Shown in pieces: positions 29,977 through 39,183 of a stretch of 49,651 nt of DNA. The stretch is taken from NCBI RefSeq assembly GCF_002454115.1, contig NZ_DKIH01000006.1:11734-61384 (forward strand), written 5' to 3'. The number at the start of each line of letters is the position of its first letter. Position 1 is the stretch's first letter. The position numbers and the translations under genes were made by a program. The notes under the pieces were generated by a model. It saw only the letters and a program-made list of their open reading frames with translations, was not told the origin of the DNA and ran no database searches. Source of the DNA: Sphingopyxis sp. UBA6723 (GTDB taxonomy: Bacteria > Pseudomonadota > Alphaproteobacteria > Sphingomonadales > Sphingomonadaceae).

Positions 29977-30924
29977 ATGCGCCTTACCCTTGCCACCACC
30001 CTTGCCCTGCTGCTGGCCGCGCCGGTCGCCGCCGAAACGCTGCTGATCGGCAACAAGGGCGAGGATACGTTGAGCCTTGTCGCGCTGGCGTCGGGCGCGG
30101 AGCTGGCGCGGCTGCCGACGGGCAAGATGCCGCACGAGATCGCGGTGTCGCCCGACGGCAAGCAGGCGGCGGTGGTCGCCTATGGCGGGACGACGATCGA
30201 CGTGTTCGACGTCGCGGCGCGGCGGAAGCTGAAGACGATCGACCTCAGCCCGAACCAGCGGCCGCACGGGCTGCTGTGGCTAAGCGACGGGCGGCTGGTC
30301 GCGACGACCGAGGGCAGCGAGTCGGTCGCGGTGGTTGCGGCGGACGGGACGGTGACGTCGATCGCGACGGGGCAAAAGGGGACGCATATGGTCGTCGTCG
30401 CGCCCGACAACCGCACCGCCTATACCGCCAATATCGGGTCGGGGACGGTGAGCGTGCTGGACCTGAATGCGGGGGCGAAGCTGCGCGACCTGGCGGTCGG
30501 TGGACGGCCCGAGGGGCTGGCGCTGGCCAAGGGCGGGCGCGAGCTGTGGGTCGGCGACCTCGATGCGCCGCGGGTGACGGTGTGGGATACCGCGAGCGGT
30601 GGGAAAGTCGACGAGAAAGCGGTCGATCCGGTGGCGATCCGGGTGCTGGCGAGCCCCGACGGCCGACTGATCGCGACGAGCAATATCGGCAAGGGCACGA
30701 TCAGCCTGTTCGATGCAGAGACACGCGCGCCGGTGCGGACGATCGCGGTGTCGGAAGGCGATGCGGCGCGGCAAGTGACCTTGCTGTTCAGCCCGGATTC
30801 GAAGCGGCTCTATGCGGCGGAGACGGGGGTCGACAAGGTCGCCGAGATCGATGTCGCGAGTGGCAAAGTGCTGCGCCGTATTGCGGCGGGGAAACAGGGG
30901 GACGGACTGGCGATCGCGCCCTAG
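29977..30924 (+). CDS. Secreted beta-propeller (YVTN-type) protein
   Basis: This 315-residue protein has a signal peptide (MRLTLATTLALLLAAPVAAE, cleavage near residue 20) and about seven blades, each with a V-S-P-D-G-K-like turn followed by a hydrophobic strand (EIAVSPDGKQAAVVAYGG; KTIDLSPNQRPHG; LASPDGRLIATSNI; LLFSPDSKRLYAAE). The repeats are of the YVTN/cytochrome d1 type, which bind ligands or proteins in the periplasm. There is no haem-binding motif. ATG 29977 is preferred, with GGGAG eleven bases upstream. Stop and convergent DUF4402 stop are 8 bases apart. Confidence 0.85.
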   Translation: MRLTLATTLALLLAAPVAAETLLIGNKGEDTLSLVALASGAELARLPTGKMPHEIAVSPDGKQAAVVAYGGTTIDVFDVAARRKLKTIDLSPNQRPHGLLWLSDGRLVATTEGSESVAVVAADGTVTSIATGQKGTHMVVVAPDNRTAYTANIGSGTVSVLDLNAGAKLRDLAVGGRPEGLALAKGGRELWVGDLDAPRVTVWDTASGGKVDEKAVDPVAIRVLASPDGRLIATSNIGKGTISLFDAETRAPVRTIAVSEGDAARQVTLLFSPDSKRLYAAETGVDKVAEIDVASGKVLRRIAAGKQGDGLAIAP

Positions 30925-30932
30925 CGCGCGCC

Positions 30933-31457
30933 CTATTGATATTCGACGGTCACCGGGATCCGCCCGCGATAATCGCCGTCGTCGGCGCCGGTGATCTGCA
31001 ACCGTCCGCCAAAGCGGAATTGCAGGCGGCCGTCGGGACCGAGGCGCGGCGCGGCGGACAGGTCGGTGCTGAGGTCGGTGACGCGCGCGGTGCCGCCGTG
31101 GCCGCCCTCCAGATCGACGCTGGCCGGCAGGATCACGCGCACTTCCGCGCCCGGGGCGCCGCGCACGGTGACGGTGCCGGTGAGCGCAAAGCCGCCGAGA
31201 TCGACGACGTCGCCGCTGACACGGCGCGTGCCCGAGACGGGATCGACCGCGACCGCGCCGCCCATCGCGCCGACCGCGATACGCCCCATGTCGAGCCGGG
31301 TTTCGACCTCGACGCGCAGCGGCACCTCGGCCTCGCGCGCCGCCGCGCTGCCCGGCTTGTCGGGCGCGCAGAGCAGACACTGCGTCGCCGCGGCGGGCGC
31401 GGTGATAAATGTCAGCGCAAAAGCAAGGAAAAAGCGCAGTTTCACGGCTCTATGCAT
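30933..31457 (-). CDS. DUF4402 exported protein
   Basis: This 174-residue protein has a signal peptide (about 1-24, ending in AAATQ) and two Cys in the mature start (QCLLCAP). The body follows the DUF4402 pattern: alternating short strands with GLY-rich turns, GFALTGTVTVRGAPGAE, then LQFRFGGRLQIT and the terminal YRGRIPVTVEYQ. DUF4402 proteins are related to pilus-like spore-coat-U domains and are exported; the role is unknown. Single gene, convergent with the propeller gene. Confidence 0.8.
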   Translation of the reverse strand: MHRAVKLRFFLAFALTFITAPAAATQCLLCAPDKPGSAAAREAEVPLRVEVETRLDMGRIAVGAMGGAVAVDPVSGTRRVSGDVVDLGGFALTGTVTVRGAPGAEVRVILPASVDLEGGHGGTARVTDLSTDLSAAPRLGPDGRLQFRFGGRLQITGADDGDYRGRIPVTVEYQ

Positions 31458-31540
31458 AGCCGCGCCATGGTTAACCCGGCGTAAAACGCCCGCGCCGCGA
31501 ATCGCTGGCTAGTTTTGCGCTTTTCGGCCACAGATGCGCG

Positions 31541-32614
31541 ATGACCACATCCGCGCCGTCCCCCCGGCTGAACGCGCTCGCCACCGCGGTGCCGGGCCAC
31601 GATATCCATCAGGCCTTTATCGACTGGGCGACCCCGCGGCTGGCCGACGAGCGGGTGCGCGCGGTGTTTTCGCGGATGACCGCGCGGTCGGGGATCGACC
31701 ATCGCTGGTCGGTGCTGCCCCCCACAGCAGGCGGCGGATCGCCGGTCGCGACGGGCGGCTTTTACGACGTTCCCGAGCTGCCGCCGACGTCGACGCGGAT
31801 GCGGGCCTATGCCGACCAGGCCCCCGAGCTGGCGATGCAGGCGATCGCGTCGCTGGGCGATGCGTTCGATGTGGCACGGATCACCCATATCGTCGTCGCG
31901 AGCTGCACCGGCTTTGTTGCGCCGGGGATCGATCAGATCCTGGCGCGGCGGCTGGGCCTCTCTCCAACGGTCGAGCGGGTGCTGATCGGCTTCATGGGCT
32001 GTTACGCGGGGGTTACAGCGCTACGCACCGCGCGGCACATCGTGCGGTCGGAACCGCAATCGGTGGTGCTGGTGGTCAGCGTCGAGCTGTCGACGCTGCA
32101 CCTGCAACTTGAAGACGCCCCGGAACCCTTGCTCGCGATGCTCCAGTTCAGCGACGGCGCCGCGGCGGCGATCGTCTCGGCCGACCCCGTCGGGTTCGCA
32201 TTGGGCGAGGGCGCCAGTCTGGCACTGGAGGACAGCGCCGACCTGATCCGCTGGGAAATCGGCGACACCGGTTTTGCGATGCAGCTGTCGGGCGAAGTGC
32301 CGGGGCGACTGCGCGAAGCGTTGGCGGCGCCCGCGGTACGAAACCAGCTGTTCGGGGCCGGCGATCCGCCGCCGCTGCTGGCTGTCCATGCCGGGGGGCG
32401 CTCGGTGCTCGATGCGGTCGAGGCAGCGCTGGGGGTTCCGGCGGCAGCGCTGTCGGACAGCCGCGCCGTGCTCGCGCGCTTTGGCAATATGTCATCGGCG
32501 ACGATCCTGTTCGTGCTCGCCGACATGATGGCGCGCGAGGCGAAGGGCGACGGGCTGGCGATCGCTTTCGGTCCCGGCCTTGCTGCCGAAGCGATCCGTT
32601 TCACCGCGGCATGA
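31541..32614 (+). CDS. Type III polyketide synthase
   Basis: This 357-residue homodimeric ketosynthase extends a starter acyl-CoA with malonyl-CoA and cyclises the product. The catalytic triad is Cys122 (VVASCTGFVAPG), His283 (LAVHAGGRSVL) and Asn316 (GNMSSAT). These segments are the chalcone/stilbene synthase signatures. Its stop overlaps the methyltransferase start (ATGA), so translation is coupled. With the following methyltransferase and flavoprotein it forms a three-gene cassette comparable with the Streptomyces SrsABC phenolic lipid pathway. The likely products are alkylresorcinols, alkylpyrones or related lipids, but chain length and starter cannot be read from sequence. Confidence 0.92.
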   Translation: MTTSAPSPRLNALATAVPGHDIHQAFIDWATPRLADERVRAVFSRMTARSGIDHRWSVLPPTAGGGSPVATGGFYDVPELPPTSTRMRAYADQAPELAMQAIASLGDAFDVARITHIVVASCTGFVAPGIDQILARRLGLSPTVERVLIGFMGCYAGVTALRTARHIVRSEPQSVVLVVSVELSTLHLQLEDAPEPLLAMLQFSDGAAAAIVSADPVGFALGEGASLALEDSADLIRWEIGDTGFAMQLSGEVPGRLREALAAPAVRNQLFGAGDPPPLLAVHAGGRSVLDAVEAALGVPAAALSDSRAVLARFGNMSSATILFVLADMMAREAKGDGLAIAFGPGLAAEAIRFTAA

Positions 32615-33324
32615 ACCCCTTCACCAGCCTTCGCGCGCCGATGAGCGCCGAGGAGGAGATGGACGCGGCCGAACTGGCGCCGGAACGCTACGCCAAGGTG
32701 CTGGACGACCTGTCGCGGATCAATGCGCTGACGCTGGCGGCGCGCCCGACACTCGGCTTTCTCGATCGCGTCGCCGCGCGCGGCGTCGGCGCGCGGCCAT
32801 GGCGCATTCTGGATGTGGGTTTCGGCAGCGGCGACATGTTGGCGCGGATCGACCGCTGGGGAACCAAGCGCGGCATAGCGCTTGAGCTGGTGGGGGTCGA
32901 TCTCAATCCAAAAAGCCAGAGCGTTGCCGAACGCCGATTGGGCACGCGTGCGCGGCTGGTCACCGGCGATTATCGCGATCTGGCGGGGCAGGATTGGGAC
33001 ATCATCCTGTCTAGCCTGGTCACCCATCATATGAGCGTTGCAGAACGCACCGAATTTTTGCGCTTTATGGACGGTGAAGCCATGCGCGGCTGGCTGATCA
33101 ACGACCTCCACCGCCAGCGCCTACCCTTTGCCGGTTATCCCTTGCTTGCGGCGCTGGCGCTGGTTGATCCGATCGTGCGCCGCGACGGTCAGCTGTCGGT
33201 CGGGCGCAGCTTTCGCCGCGCCGAATGGCAGGCGATGCTGAGGAGCGCGCTGCCCGCTACCGCGGCGACCGCGCGCATCTTTCGCAGCTTTCCGTACCGA
33301 CTCTGTGTCGAGCGCATCCGATGA
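32611..33324 (+). CDS. Class I SAM-dependent methyltransferase
   Basis: This is a 237-residue methyltransferase. The AdoMet-binding motif I is ILDVGFGSGDML (residues about 66-77), followed by a strand ending in ELVGVDLNP (motif II) and LSSLVTHHM (motif IV-like). The C-terminal half (LINDLHRQRLPFAGYPLLAA) is the substrate-cap region. It is coupled to the PKS upstream and the flavoprotein downstream by ATGA overlaps at both ends. It probably methylates the phenolic product on oxygen or carbon; that is inference from context. Confidence 0.85.
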   Translation: MNPFTSLRAPMSAEEEMDAAELAPERYAKVLDDLSRINALTLAARPTLGFLDRVAARGVGARPWRILDVGFGSGDMLARIDRWGTKRGIALELVGVDLNPKSQSVAERRLGTRARLVTGDYRDLAGQDWDIILSSLVTHHMSVAERTEFLRFMDGEAMRGWLINDLHRQRLPFAGYPLLAALALVDPIVRRDGQLSVGRSFRRAEWQAMLRSALPATAATARIFRSFPYRLCVERIR

Positions 33325-34418
33325 CCGACGCGATCGTCATCGGCGCTGGACCCGCCGGAGCCGCTGCAGCGATCGGGCTGGCGCACGCGGGTGCCAAGGT
33401 GCTGCTGCTGGAACGGACGCGCGAGACCGGCGACGCGCTGTGCGGCGGGTTTTTGAGCTGGCAGTCGTTGGCGCGGCTCGATGCGCTGGGGATTGACCGC
33501 ACGGCGCTCGGCGGACAGCAAGTCGGGCGGGTACGGCTGTTCGCCGGGTCGCGCTGCAGCGAGACGGCGCTGCCGCAAACTGCAATGGGGGTGTCGCGGC
33601 GGCGACTCGATACCGTTCTGCAAGCGGCGGCGGTCGCGGCGGGGGCCGATCTGCAGCGCGGGGTCCATGCGACAACGATCGACGGTGGTGCGGTCCAGAC
33701 ACGCGACGGCGCCACCCTGCTGGCCCCGTCGCTGTTCCTGGCGGCAGGCAAGCACGGGTTTCGCGGGCAACCGCGCGAGCCGGCCGCGTGGCAGCAGCAC
33801 GACCCCGTGATGGGCCTGAGGCTGCGGCTGTCGCCCCACACCGCGCTCGACCGGCTGATCGACGATGCGGTCGAACTGCACCTGTTCGACCGCGGCTATG
33901 CCGGGCTGGTGCGTCAGGAGGATGGCAGCGCGAACCTGTGCCTTGCGACCCACAAGTCGCGGCTCGACGAAGCGGGCGGCGATCCCGCCACGCTGCTCCG
34001 CGCGCTCGGCAACGGGCATCCGTGCCTCGGCGAGCGGCTGGCCTATGCCGACTGGTCGGCTTCCATCGATGCGATCGGCCATGTCCCCTATGGCTGGCGG
34101 ACTGCCGACACCCAACCTGGCCTGTTCCGCCTCGGCGATCAGGCGGGGGTCATCCCCAGCCTGGCGGGCGAAGGTATGGGACTGGCGCTCGCCAGCGGCG
34201 ACACGGCCGCGGCGGCGTGGCGTCACGGCGGTGCAGGCGCCGCGCCCGCGTTCCAGCACGCGCTGGCGGCGCGCATGGCGCGGCCTTTTGCCATTGCCAG
34301 CGCCGTTTGGCGCGCCGGGGAGAATCGTCGCACCGCGGGCGTCTTGACGTCGCTGGCGTCCGCTTTTCCATCGCTTGTCCGTTGGATGTCACAAGCGACG
34401 CGAATCCGGGGCGGCTGA
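33321..34418 (+). CDS. FAD-dependent oxidoreductase (geranylgeranyl reductase/hydroxylase-like)
   Basis: This 365-residue flavoprotein has the dinucleotide motif IGAGPAGAAAA at about residues 7-17, a Glu/Arg ribose-binding end (LLLERTRETGDALCGGFLSW) and the second FAD motif GDQAGVIPSLAGEGMGLA near residue 275. It belongs to the geranylgeranyl-reductase/PHBH-like superfamily. In the cassette it would hydroxylate or otherwise oxidise the polyketide-derived ring, as SrsC does, or reduce a side chain. The ATG overlaps the methyltransferase stop. Confidence 0.85.
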   Translation: MTDAIVIGAGPAGAAAAIGLAHAGAKVLLLERTRETGDALCGGFLSWQSLARLDALGIDRTALGGQQVGRVRLFAGSRCSETALPQTAMGVSRRRLDTVLQAAAVAAGADLQRGVHATTIDGGAVQTRDGATLLAPSLFLAAGKHGFRGQPREPAAWQQHDPVMGLRLRLSPHTALDRLIDDAVELHLFDRGYAGLVRQEDGSANLCLATHKSRLDEAGGDPATLLRALGNGHPCLGERLAYADWSASIDAIGHVPYGWRTADTQPGLFRLGDQAGVIPSLAGEGMGLALASGDTAAAAWRHGGAGAAPAFQHALAARMARPFAIASAVWRAGENRRTAGVLTSLASAFPSLVRWMSQATRIRGG

Positions 34419-34512
34419 CCCTCTCGCCCTTGCACGACCGCGGTTTCGATCCGATATTGGCGACAAGTGCGATGCGACCGACGACCGGCGCGCCGCGAAG
34501 GAGACAGCCATC

Positions 34513-34920
34513 ATGACCGACCCGACCAACGCCAAGCCGCTCGACCCGATGGCGCATCACGTGCTGCGCGAGGGCGGCACCGAGCGCGCCTTCACCGGCA
34601 AATATACCGATCACAAGGGTGACGGCATGTATCGCTGCGCCGGGTGCGGCGAACCGCTGTTCGACAGCCGCACCAAATATGACAGCGGTTCGGGCTGGCC
34701 GAGCTACACCGCGCCTGCCGAGGGCGGCGCCGTCAAGGAATTGACCGACACCAGCCACGGCATGGTCCGCACCGAAGTGCGCTGCGCCAAATGCGAAGGC
34801 CACCTCGGCCATGTGTTCCCCGACGGTCCCGGACCGAACGGGCTGCGCTATTGCATCAACAGCGCGGCGCTTGACTTCGCGGGTCGCGGGCAGGATGACG
34901 CCAACACCGACGACGGATAA
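34513..34920 (+). CDS. msrB: Peptide-methionine (R)-S-oxide reductase
   Basis: MsrB reduces methionine-R-sulfoxide in proteins, with electrons from thioredoxin. The 135-residue protein carries the zinc pairs CAGC and CAKCEGH, the SGSGWPSY active-site loop, LGHVFPDGPGP and the catalytic Cys in RYCINSAAL. ATG 34513 follows AAGGAGA. No signal peptide, so it is cytosolic. Single-gene unit between the PKS cassette and the PBP. Confidence 0.95.
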   Translation: MTDPTNAKPLDPMAHHVLREGGTERAFTGKYTDHKGDGMYRCAGCGEPLFDSRTKYDSGSGWPSYTAPAEGGAVKELTDTSHGMVRTEVRCAKCEGHLGHVFPDGPGPNGLRYCINSAALDFAGRGQDDANTDDG

Positions 34921-34993
34921 CCAACCGTCGTCGAGGGGCTGACGTCAAACGGGCTGTCGCGACAGGGCGCAGCGAGGGAAGGAAACTATCGCT

Positions 34994-37165
34994 TTGCGCC
35001 GCGACCGACAGCCGTCATCGTCAGGAAAATCATCATCTTCGGGCGACCGGCCGCGCGCGCCCGACACGGCGGAGCCATCGCGCTTTCGTATCTGGATGCG
35101 GCGGCTTTTTCGCTGGGGCCTCGGCCTGGGCGTGGTCTGCCTTATCGCCCTGGCGGTGGCGGTCGGACTGGCCGTTCAGCGGATGCCGAGTTTTGAAGAG
35201 CTGAAGAAATCACCCGCTGGTCAGACGATCCGCGTCCGCGCCGCCGACGGCACCGTGTTCCTGTCGATCGGCCCCAATTATGGCCGCTGGCTGAGCTTGC
35301 GCGAAACGCCGCAGGTGATGCAGGATGCGATGGTCGCGGTGGAGGATCGGCGCTTTCGCTATCATCCCGGGCTCGACCCGGTGGGGATGGCGCGCGCCGC
35401 GGTGGTCGCGGTGGAGAATCGCGGCAGTGGCCGCCGCTTGCAGGGCGCCTCGACAATCACCCAGCAGCTGGCGCGCAACGTGTTCCTGTCGAACAGCTAT
35501 GATTTCAAGCGCAAGGCGCGCGAGATGATCCTGGCGCTTGCGCTCGAATGGAAATTTTCGAAGGACGAGATCCTCGAACTCTATCTGAACAAGGTCTATT
35601 TCGGCGGCGGCAGTTACGGTATCGACGCCGCATCGCGCCGCTTTTTCGGGCATAGCGCCACCGAAATGTCCCTGTCCGAAGCCGCGGTGGTCGCCGGTCT
35701 TGTGAAAGCACCCTCGCGCTATTCGCCGACCGCCGATGCCGGTGCCGCATTGGGCCGCGCCGGAGTGGTGCTCAGCGTGATGGTCGATGCCGGGGTGATC
35801 ACCCAGAGCCAGGCCGACAGCGCCGAACCCGCCAATGTCAAACTGGCGCAGGAAACCGGGCAGAACAGCGCGCGCTATTTCAGCGACTGGGCGCTGCCGC
35901 AGCTCGATCTGTTGATCGACGAGGGTAGCGAAGCGCTCGACGTCTATACGACGATTGACCTGAATATGCAGCGCGCCGCGACCGCGGCGATCCAGGCGAA
36001 TACGCCCAGCGGCGTCCAGGGCGCGCTGGTCTCGCTCGACCGCGACGGCGCGGTGCGCGCGATGGTCGGCGGCAAGGATTATGTAACCTCCAACTACAAC
36101 CGCGCGACGCAGGCGCTGCGTCAGCCGGGATCGGCATGGAAGCTGTTCGTCTATATGGCGGCGCTGGAGGCAGGGTATAAGGTCGACGATCCGGTGGTCG
36201 ACGAACCGGTGACGATCAACGGCTGGTCGCCGCGCAACTCGTCGGGGCGCTTTGCCGGGACGATGGATCTGCGCAGCGCCTTTGCCTATTCGGTCAACAC
36301 CGTCGCGGCGAAGCTGGGCGACGAGGTCGGCTTTTCGTCGGTCGCCAATATGGCGCGGCGCTTTGGCATCACCACCCCGGTCAACACCCACCCGTCGATG
36401 GTGCTGGGCAGCGCCGAAGTGCGGGTGATCGACATGGCCGCCGCCTTTGCCGCGGTGTCGCGCGGCGGCATTTCGGTGCAGCCCTATGGCATCACCAAGG
36501 TGACGACCGCCGACGGACGGCTGCTGTACCAGCGCCCCGCCGAGCGCGGACAGGTGCTGGTCGACAATTGGGTTGCCGCGGGGATCACCGACCTGCTGCA
36601 GACCGCGGTCAACACGGGTACCGGTCGCGCCGCGCAGATCGGGCGGCCCGTTGCGGGCAAAACCGGCACGACGACGAGCAACAAGGACGGCTGGTTCCTC
36701 GGCTTTTCGAGCGGGCTGACCACCGGCGTATGGATGGGCCGCGACGATGCGAAAGCGGTCGGCGGGCTGCAAGGCGGCCGCGCCCCCGCGCAGGCCTTTG
36801 CCGATTATATGCGCGTCGCGGTCGCGCGGCGCCCGGTCGAGGCGTTCGACACCGAGGTCGTGCTGCCCGAATGGCAGCTGGAGGACGAAGGCGAGGCCTA
36901 TATGGGCGAGCCCGGCGAAGGCGGGCTGGTCGATGAAAATGGTATGCCGATCGAACTGCCATATGACATGCGCCCACCCGAAGAAGCCGCCCCACCCCCG
37001 CCCGAAGAGGGTCCGGTGCTCGATCAGCAATGGATTGAGGAGCAAACCGGACGGCGCGGGTCCGGCGACACCGGCGCAGCCCCCAAAAATGGTGGTCAGC
37101 CAAAAATGGCCCCGCCAACGGTGAAAGCGCCGACGCAGCGCCCGCCACCCGCCGAGTTTAATTAG
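34994..37165 (+). CDS. Class A penicillin-binding protein (transglycosylase/transpeptidase), PBP1A-type
   Basis: This 723-residue bifunctional peptidoglycan synthase has a cytoplasmic N-terminus with Ser/Arg-rich repeats, one membrane helix (about 41-62), a GT51 transglycosylase domain with VEDRRFRYHPG and QGASTITQQLARNVF, and a transpeptidase domain with SxxK at Ser380-Lys383, SxN at Ser433-Asn435 and KTG at 556-558. The C-terminus (from about residue 650) is Pro/Glu-rich and disordered. The start is a TTG at 34994; an ATG at 35096 would give a shorter cytosolic end. It is a single gene. Confidence 0.93.
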   Translation: MRRDRQPSSSGKSSSSGDRPRAPDTAEPSRFRIWMRRLFRWGLGLGVVCLIALAVAVGLAVQRMPSFEELKKSPAGQTIRVRAADGTVFLSIGPNYGRWLSLRETPQVMQDAMVAVEDRRFRYHPGLDPVGMARAAVVAVENRGSGRRLQGASTITQQLARNVFLSNSYDFKRKAREMILALALEWKFSKDEILELYLNKVYFGGGSYGIDAASRRFFGHSATEMSLSEAAVVAGLVKAPSRYSPTADAGAALGRAGVVLSVMVDAGVITQSQADSAEPANVKLAQETGQNSARYFSDWALPQLDLLIDEGSEALDVYTTIDLNMQRAATAAIQANTPSGVQGALVSLDRDGAVRAMVGGKDYVTSNYNRATQALRQPGSAWKLFVYMAALEAGYKVDDPVVDEPVTINGWSPRNSSGRFAGTMDLRSAFAYSVNTVAAKLGDEVGFSSVANMARRFGITTPVNTHPSMVLGSAEVRVIDMAAAFAAVSRGGISVQPYGITKVTTADGRLLYQRPAERGQVLVDNWVAAGITDLLQTAVNTGTGRAAQIGRPVAGKTGTTTSNKDGWFLGFSSGLTTGVWMGRDDAKAVGGLQGGRAPAQAFADYMRVAVARRPVEAFDTEVVLPEWQLEDEGEAYMGEPGEGGLVDENGMPIELPYDMRPPEEAAPPPPEEGPVLDQQWIEEQTGRRGSGDTGAAPKNGGQPKMAPPTVKAPTQRPPPAEFN

Positions 37166-37219
37166 AGTCGAGTTCGCAGCGGGCGCAGCGGGCGCAGCGA
37201 TAATTTGGCGGATTGTTGA

Positions 37220-37296
37220 TGGCGCGCCCGGCAGGATTCGAACCTGCGACCACCCGCTTAGAAGGCGGGTGCTCTATCCAGCTGAGCTACGGGCGC
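37220..37296 (-). tRNA. tRNA-Arg (anticodon TCT)
   Basis: The acceptor stem GCGCCCG (5' end at 37296) pairs with CGGGCGC, followed by a G discriminator and an encoded CCA (37220-37222 on the plus strand). The anticodon stem CCCGC/GCGGG frames a loop CTTCTAA with anticodon TCT, and TTCGAATCC is the T-loop. It reads AGA and AGG codons, which are rare in this GC-rich genome. A short G/C-rich tandem motif (CGCAGCGGG) precedes it at 37178-37200. Confidence 0.95.
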
Positions 37297-37354
37297 CCGG
37301 AGGCGCGAATAGCGTGGTTTGCTTGGGCTGCAAAGCGGGTTAAGCAGCGGGCCG

Positions 37355-38143
37355 ATGACTGAATCGCCGCCGCCCTCGTTCACACCCGCCCGGACATCCG
37401 CCGCGGCCGTCCATCATTTTCGCTATTATGATCTGGTCATGGCGGCGTTCGTCACCGTCCTGCTGCTCAGCAACATCATCGGGGCGTCGAAGCTGTCGAC
37501 GCTCGGCGGGTTGACCTTTGGCGCCGGGATCCTGTTTTTTCCGATCGGCTATGTCATCGGCGACGTGCTGACCGAGGTTTATGGCTATGCCCGCGCGCGG
37601 CGGGTGATCTGGGCCGGTTTTGGCGCGCTGGTGTTCATGGCTTTGATGAGCTGGGCCGTGCTGGCAATGCCGCCCGCGCAGGATTGGTGGTGCAGCGGGA
37701 CCGAAAGCCTGACCCTGACGTCGGGCGAGGCCAGCGGCAGCGGCGCGGTGTGCCAAGCGACGTATGAGAGCGTGTTCGGCAGCGCGTGGCGGATCGTGCT
37801 CGCCTCGATCCTCGCTTTCTGGGCGGGCGAGTTTGTGAACAGCTATGTCCTGGCACGGATGAAGGTCGCGACGGGCGGACGCTTTTTGTGGATGCGGACG
37901 ATCGGATCGACGATCGTTGGCCAGGGGATCGACAGCCTGATCTTTTACCCGATCGCCTTTCTCGGCATCTGGGAAACCGAACAGGTGCTGCTGGTGATGG
38001 TCACGAACTGGGCACTCAAAGTGGCGTGGGAAGCGGCGCTGACCCCGGCAACCTATGTCGTGGTGGGTGCGTTGAAACGCCGCGAAGGTGTCGATGTGTT
38101 CGACGAAGGCACCGACTTTACGCCATTCGCTGCCAAGGTTTGA
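37355..38143 (+). CDS. yhhQ: YhhQ-family queuosine precursor transporter
   Basis: This 262-residue membrane protein belongs to the YhhQ/QPTR family, which imports the queuosine precursors preQ0/preQ1 or related bases for tRNA Q34. The family signature is at LLLSNIIGASKL and IGYVIGDVLTEVYGYARAR, and the C-terminal part ends VAWEAALTPATYVVVGAL. Six membrane segments are visible. ATG 37355 is chosen over a TTG at 37319. The downstream small membrane protein is only 3 bases away. Substrate assignment rests on the family. Confidence 0.85.
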   Translation: MTESPPPSFTPARTSAAAVHHFRYYDLVMAAFVTVLLLSNIIGASKLSTLGGLTFGAGILFFPIGYVIGDVLTEVYGYARARRVIWAGFGALVFMALMSWAVLAMPPAQDWWCSGTESLTLTSGEASGSGAVCQATYESVFGSAWRIVLASILAFWAGEFVNSYVLARMKVATGGRFLWMRTIGSTIVGQGIDSLIFYPIAFLGIWETEQVLLVMVTNWALKVAWEAALTPATYVVVGALKRREGVDVFDEGTDFTPFAAKV

Positions 38144-38146
38144 TCC

Positions 38147-38542
38147 ATGACCCTCATCGAAATCGCCTCGCTGTTCGGCGAACGCAAGGCTTCGCTGGTC
38201 GAGTTAAGCGGGCTCGATAAAGACGCGCTGCACATTTATTTCGGATTGACGCTGTTCCTGCTCATTCGCCTGGTCTGGCGGTGGCGGGGGGGTTGGATCG
38301 TCGCATGGCTGGCAGTATTGGCGATGGCCGTTGGCGGCGAGTGGCTCGACATGACGCGCGAGATGGGCGATTCAATGCTCCAACCCGACGCCGCGCATTG
38401 GCACGACATCTGGAACACCATGTTTTGGCCCACCGTGCTGCTGCTCGTCGGACGCTGGCTGCAACCGCATGCCAAAGAGGCCGCGGTGACAGTGGACGAA
38501 ATGTCAGGCGAGAACGCCGAGCGCCGCTTCGAACAGGCGTAG
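38147..38542 (+). CDS. Small membrane protein linked to the YhhQ gene
   Basis: This 131-residue protein has three hydrophobic segments at about residues 26-45, 49-67 and 88-104, after a short amphipathic N-terminus. The shape is VanZ-like, but no clear family motif is seen. It follows the transporter by 3 bases and should be translated with it. Its 3' end overlaps the convergent purQ gene by 39 bases. Function unknown. Confidence 0.65.
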   Translation: MTLIEIASLFGERKASLVELSGLDKDALHIYFGLTLFLLIRLVWRWRGGWIVAWLAVLAMAVGGEWLDMTREMGDSMLQPDAAHWHDIWNTMFWPTVLLLVGRWLQPHAKEAAVTVDEMSGENAERRFEQA

Positions 38543-39169
38543 CCCATCAGTGCCGCCGTGCGCGCGGTCAATCGCGCGTTCGGGATGCGGCATCATGCCC
38601 AGCACATTGCCCGCGTCGTTGAGGACGCCCGCGATAGCGCGCGCCGACCCGTTGACGCTGTCTGCGTAACGGAACGCGACGCGCCCTTCCCCCTCGATCC
38701 GGTCGAGCGTTGCGGTGTCGGCGAAATAATTGCCGTCGTGATGCGCGACAGGGATGTTGATTTCTTCGCCTGCCTTATAGCTGGCGGTGAACAGCGACTG
38801 GCTGTTCTCGACCTTCAGCGGCACCGTACGGCACACGAAGTTGAGACCCGCATTGCGCATCAGGGCGCCAGGCAGCAACTGCGCCTCGGTCAGTACCTGG
38901 AAACCGTTGCACACGCCGAGCACCGGCACCCCGCGGCCAGCGGCATCGGCCACCGCGCGCAGGATCGGCGAGCGCGCCGCCATCGCCCCCGAGCGGAGGT
39001 AATCGCCATAAGAAAAGCCGCCGGGGAGCGCGATGAAGTCGGTCCCGTCGGGCAGTTCGGTCTCGCGGTGCCACACCATCGCGGGGGCGCGGCCGGTAAC
39101 CTGTTCCAGCGCGACCGCCATGTCGCGGTCGCAGTTGGAACCCGGAAAGACGATGACGGCGGTCTTCAT
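38504..39169 (-). CDS. purQ: Phosphoribosylformylglycinamidine synthase, glutaminase subunit
   Basis: PurQ supplies ammonia from glutamine to PurL for the FGAR to FGAM step of purine synthesis. This 221-residue class I amidotransferase has the nucleophile elbow GVCNGFQVL (catalytic Cys), the oxyanion strand FIALPGGFSYGDYL, and the His-x-Glu pair in MMPHPERA. ATG 39169 gives the usual MKTAVIVFPGSNCDRD start. It forms a two-gene unit with purS, 14 bases upstream. Confidence 0.96.
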   Translation of the reverse strand: MKTAVIVFPGSNCDRDMAVALEQVTGRAPAMVWHRETELPDGTDFIALPGGFSYGDYLRSGAMAARSPILRAVADAAGRGVPVLGVCNGFQVLTEAQLLPGALMRNAGLNFVCRTVPLKVENSQSLFTASYKAGEEINIPVAHHDGNYFADTATLDRIEGEGRVAFRYADSVNGSARAIAGVLNDAGNVLGMMPHPERAIDRAHGGTDGLRLFEAALGVLA

Positions 39170-39183
39170 GGTCGGAGCTCCTG

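Noticed and set aside
35210..37045. 611-codon frame on the minus strand across the PBP gene
   Set aside because: It is antisense to a gene with all its catalytic motifs intact.
37166..37354. tRNA-linked integration site
   Set aside because: No direct repeat of the tRNA 3' end and no integrase are seen near tRNA-Arg.
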